Shown: positions 62,887 to 64,000 of the stretch, piece after piece
Position numbering within the stretch: position 1 is the first letter of the stretch
Layout: the number at the start of each line of letters is the position of its first letter
Origin: Sphingobacterium sp. lm-10
GTDB taxonomy: Bacteria > Bacteroidota > Bacteroidia > Sphingobacteriales > Sphingobacteriaceae
Length of the DNA stretch: 64,000 nucleotides
Assembly: GCF_023554555.1 (NCBI RefSeq)
Contig: NZ_JAMJWC010000001.1
Location: 2,108,001 to 2,172,000 of the forward strand
Direction of reading: 5' to 3'
Translations under genes and position numbers: made by a program
Notes under the pieces: model-generated
What the model saw: only the letters and a program-made list of their open reading frames with translations
Told to the model about the DNA's origin: nothing
Databases searched by the model: none

Positions 62887-64000
62887 GAACGAGCACACGT
62901 TAAACAGATATAGCCGCATCTTCACGCAAGATGCCACACAGCCAGCCGCCAAAGCGATGCTTTATGGTATCGGATTAACAGACCAGGACATGGCAAAGGC
63001 ACAGGTCGGCATCGCCAGCATGGGATATGATGGCAACACCTGTAATATGCATCTCAATGATCTGGCAAAACAGGTAAAAAAAGGTGTTTGGTCGGAAGAT
63101 TTGGTAGGATTGATTTTCAACACCATCGGAGTAAGTGATGGTATGAGTAATGGAACCGATGGCATGCGTTATTCCTTAGTAAGCCGAGATGTTATTGCAG
63201 ATAGTATTGAAACCATTTGTGGTGGACAATATTACGACGGTGTAATCGCTATTCCAGGTTGCGACAAAAATATGCCCGGTGCCATCATGGCCATGGCACG
63301 ATTGGATCGTCCTTCCTTGATGGTGTATGGCGGCACGATCGCGCCAGGACATTACAAAGGAGAAGAACTCAATATCGTGTCTGCTTTTGAAGCTCTGGGA
63401 CAGAAAATCTGTGGCAATATCTCGGATGAAGATTACGAAGGAGTGATAAAAAACACGTGCCCAGGTGCCGGCGCTTGCGGTGGCATGTATACAGCTAACA
63501 CGATGGCATCTGCTATTGAAGCACTGGGAATGAGCCTACCCTATTCTTCTTCTAACCCTGCCGTAAGTGAGGAGAAAAAACAAGAGTGTCTGGATGCCGG
63601 AAAATACATCCGTATCCTACTGGAAAAAAATATCAAACCATCCGATATCATGACGCGCAAGGCATTTGAGAACGCCATACGTAGCATCGTCATATTAGGA
63701 GGTAGTACAAATGCCGTATTGCACTTCATTGCCATTGGTAAAGCTATAGGCGTTGATATTTCGCAAGATGATTTTCAACGCATGAGCGATGAAACACCAG
63801 TACTGGCAGATTTTAAGCCTAGTGGTAAGTACCTGATGCAAGATTTACATCAATATGGTGGTACGCCAGCTGTTATGCGATACCTGCTTGATCAAGGTTT
63901 AATTCATGGAGATTGCCTCACCGTGACCGGAAAAACAGTAGCCGAGAATTTAGCAGACGTGAAGTCCATTATGGATTACGATCAACCCATTATCCACACG
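62870..64000 (+). CDS. ilvD: dihydroxy-acid dehydratase, C-terminal part cut by window edge
   Basis: An open frame of 377 codons from the ATG at 62870 to the right edge, about two thirds of the usual 560 residues. The three iron-sulfur cluster cysteines are in [20 protein letters not shown] and [17 protein letters not shown]. IlvD dehydrates dihydroxy acids to the 2-keto acid precursors of valine and isoleucine, directly upstream of IlvE in the pathway. It overlaps ilvE by 17 bases. Further ilv genes probably follow outside the window. Confidence 0.96.
   Translation, partial: MKSSSENEHTLNRYSRIFTQDATQPAAKAMLYGIGLTDQDMAKAQVGIASMGYDGNTCNMHLNDLAKQVKKGVWSEDLVGLIFNTIGVSDGMSNGTDGMRYSLVSRDVIADSIETICGGQYYDGVIAIPGCDKNMPGAIMAMARLDRPSLMVYGGTIAPGHYKGEELNIVSAFEALGQKICGNISDEDYEGVIKNTCPGAGACGGMYTANTMASAIEALGMSLPYSSSNPAVSEEKKQECLDAGKYIRILLEKNIKPSDIMTRKAFENAIRSIVILGGSTNAVLHFIAIGKAIGVDISQDDFQRMSDETPVLADFKPSGKYLMQDLHQYGGTPAVMRYLLDQGLIHGDCLTVTGKTVAENLADVKSIMDYDQPIIHT

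Overview
The window is a mostly core chromosomal segment from a member of the Bacteroidota, most likely the Sphingobacteriaceae (genus-level placement is inference). The basis is the gene content: DUF4292, PorT-like and DUF1080 proteins, a TonB-dependent receptor with an N-terminal carboxypeptidase-like domain, fused ThrA, an atpDC pair detached from the other ATP synthase genes, and a very short epsilon subunit. Many genes also carry the Bacteroidota promoter box TAnnTTTG upstream, sometimes with a TTTG about 19 bases before it. No rRNA, CRISPR array, insertion sequence or prophage was seen.

Layout. 1-4480 (minus): a tightly overlapping trio of an outer-membrane barrel, a helix-hairpin-helix/beta-barrel protein and ComEC, a candidate DNA-uptake cluster cut by the left edge. 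4537-9212: a 2-hydroxyacid dehydrogenase, a DUF819 membrane protein, and thrC and thrB. 9250-11855: thrA preceded by an unlisted 24-residue Thr/Ile-rich leader peptide and an attenuator. 12127-19098: an NlpC/P60 hydrolase and a phosphoribosyltransferase, then a cell-envelope cluster (TPR protein, DUF4292 lipoprotein, EnvC-like protein, TatA, MltD-like transglycosylase). 19329-22574: porin, MHS-family transporter and a small membrane protein. 22901-25585: rplM-rpsI-rpsB-tsf. 25664-28564: a Gdx-type exporter, then a small accessory patch with two orphan genes, a decayed YfiT/DinB gene and tRNA-Met.

28820-33631: START-like protein, LptF/G permease, ribBA and an NAD(P)-dependent semialdehyde dehydrogenase. 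33665-37989 (minus): histidine kinase, response regulator, TPR protein, hemE, hemJ and a small barrel. 38120-45809: YjjG-type nucleotidase, DUF1080 lipoprotein, TonB-dependent receptor, clpS, a FabH-like synthase, and a BlaI/M56 pair with two palindromic operators. 46027-49707: gltA, PorT-like protein, nadE. 50003-53697: the oxidative pentose phosphate operon gnd-zwf-pgl. 53948-55940: DUF4136 lipoprotein, AlkD-type glycosylase, DUF4256. 56025-58567: a ketone-body operon (scoA, thiolase, scoB). 58711-61623: a coiled-coil membrane protein, crcB, atpD and atpC. 61996-64000: ilvE and ilvD (cut by the right edge).

The strongest leads are the threonine attenuator, which shows a full set of mutually exclusive pairings, and the ComEC-linked helix-hairpin-helix barrel, which could supply an outer-membrane step in DNA uptake. 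Weaker leads are a possible Val/Met/Ile leader overlapping ilvE, the twin BlaI operators next to a metallopeptidase carrying receptor-plug-like repeats, and a transporter with an unusual periplasmic loop beside its own porin.
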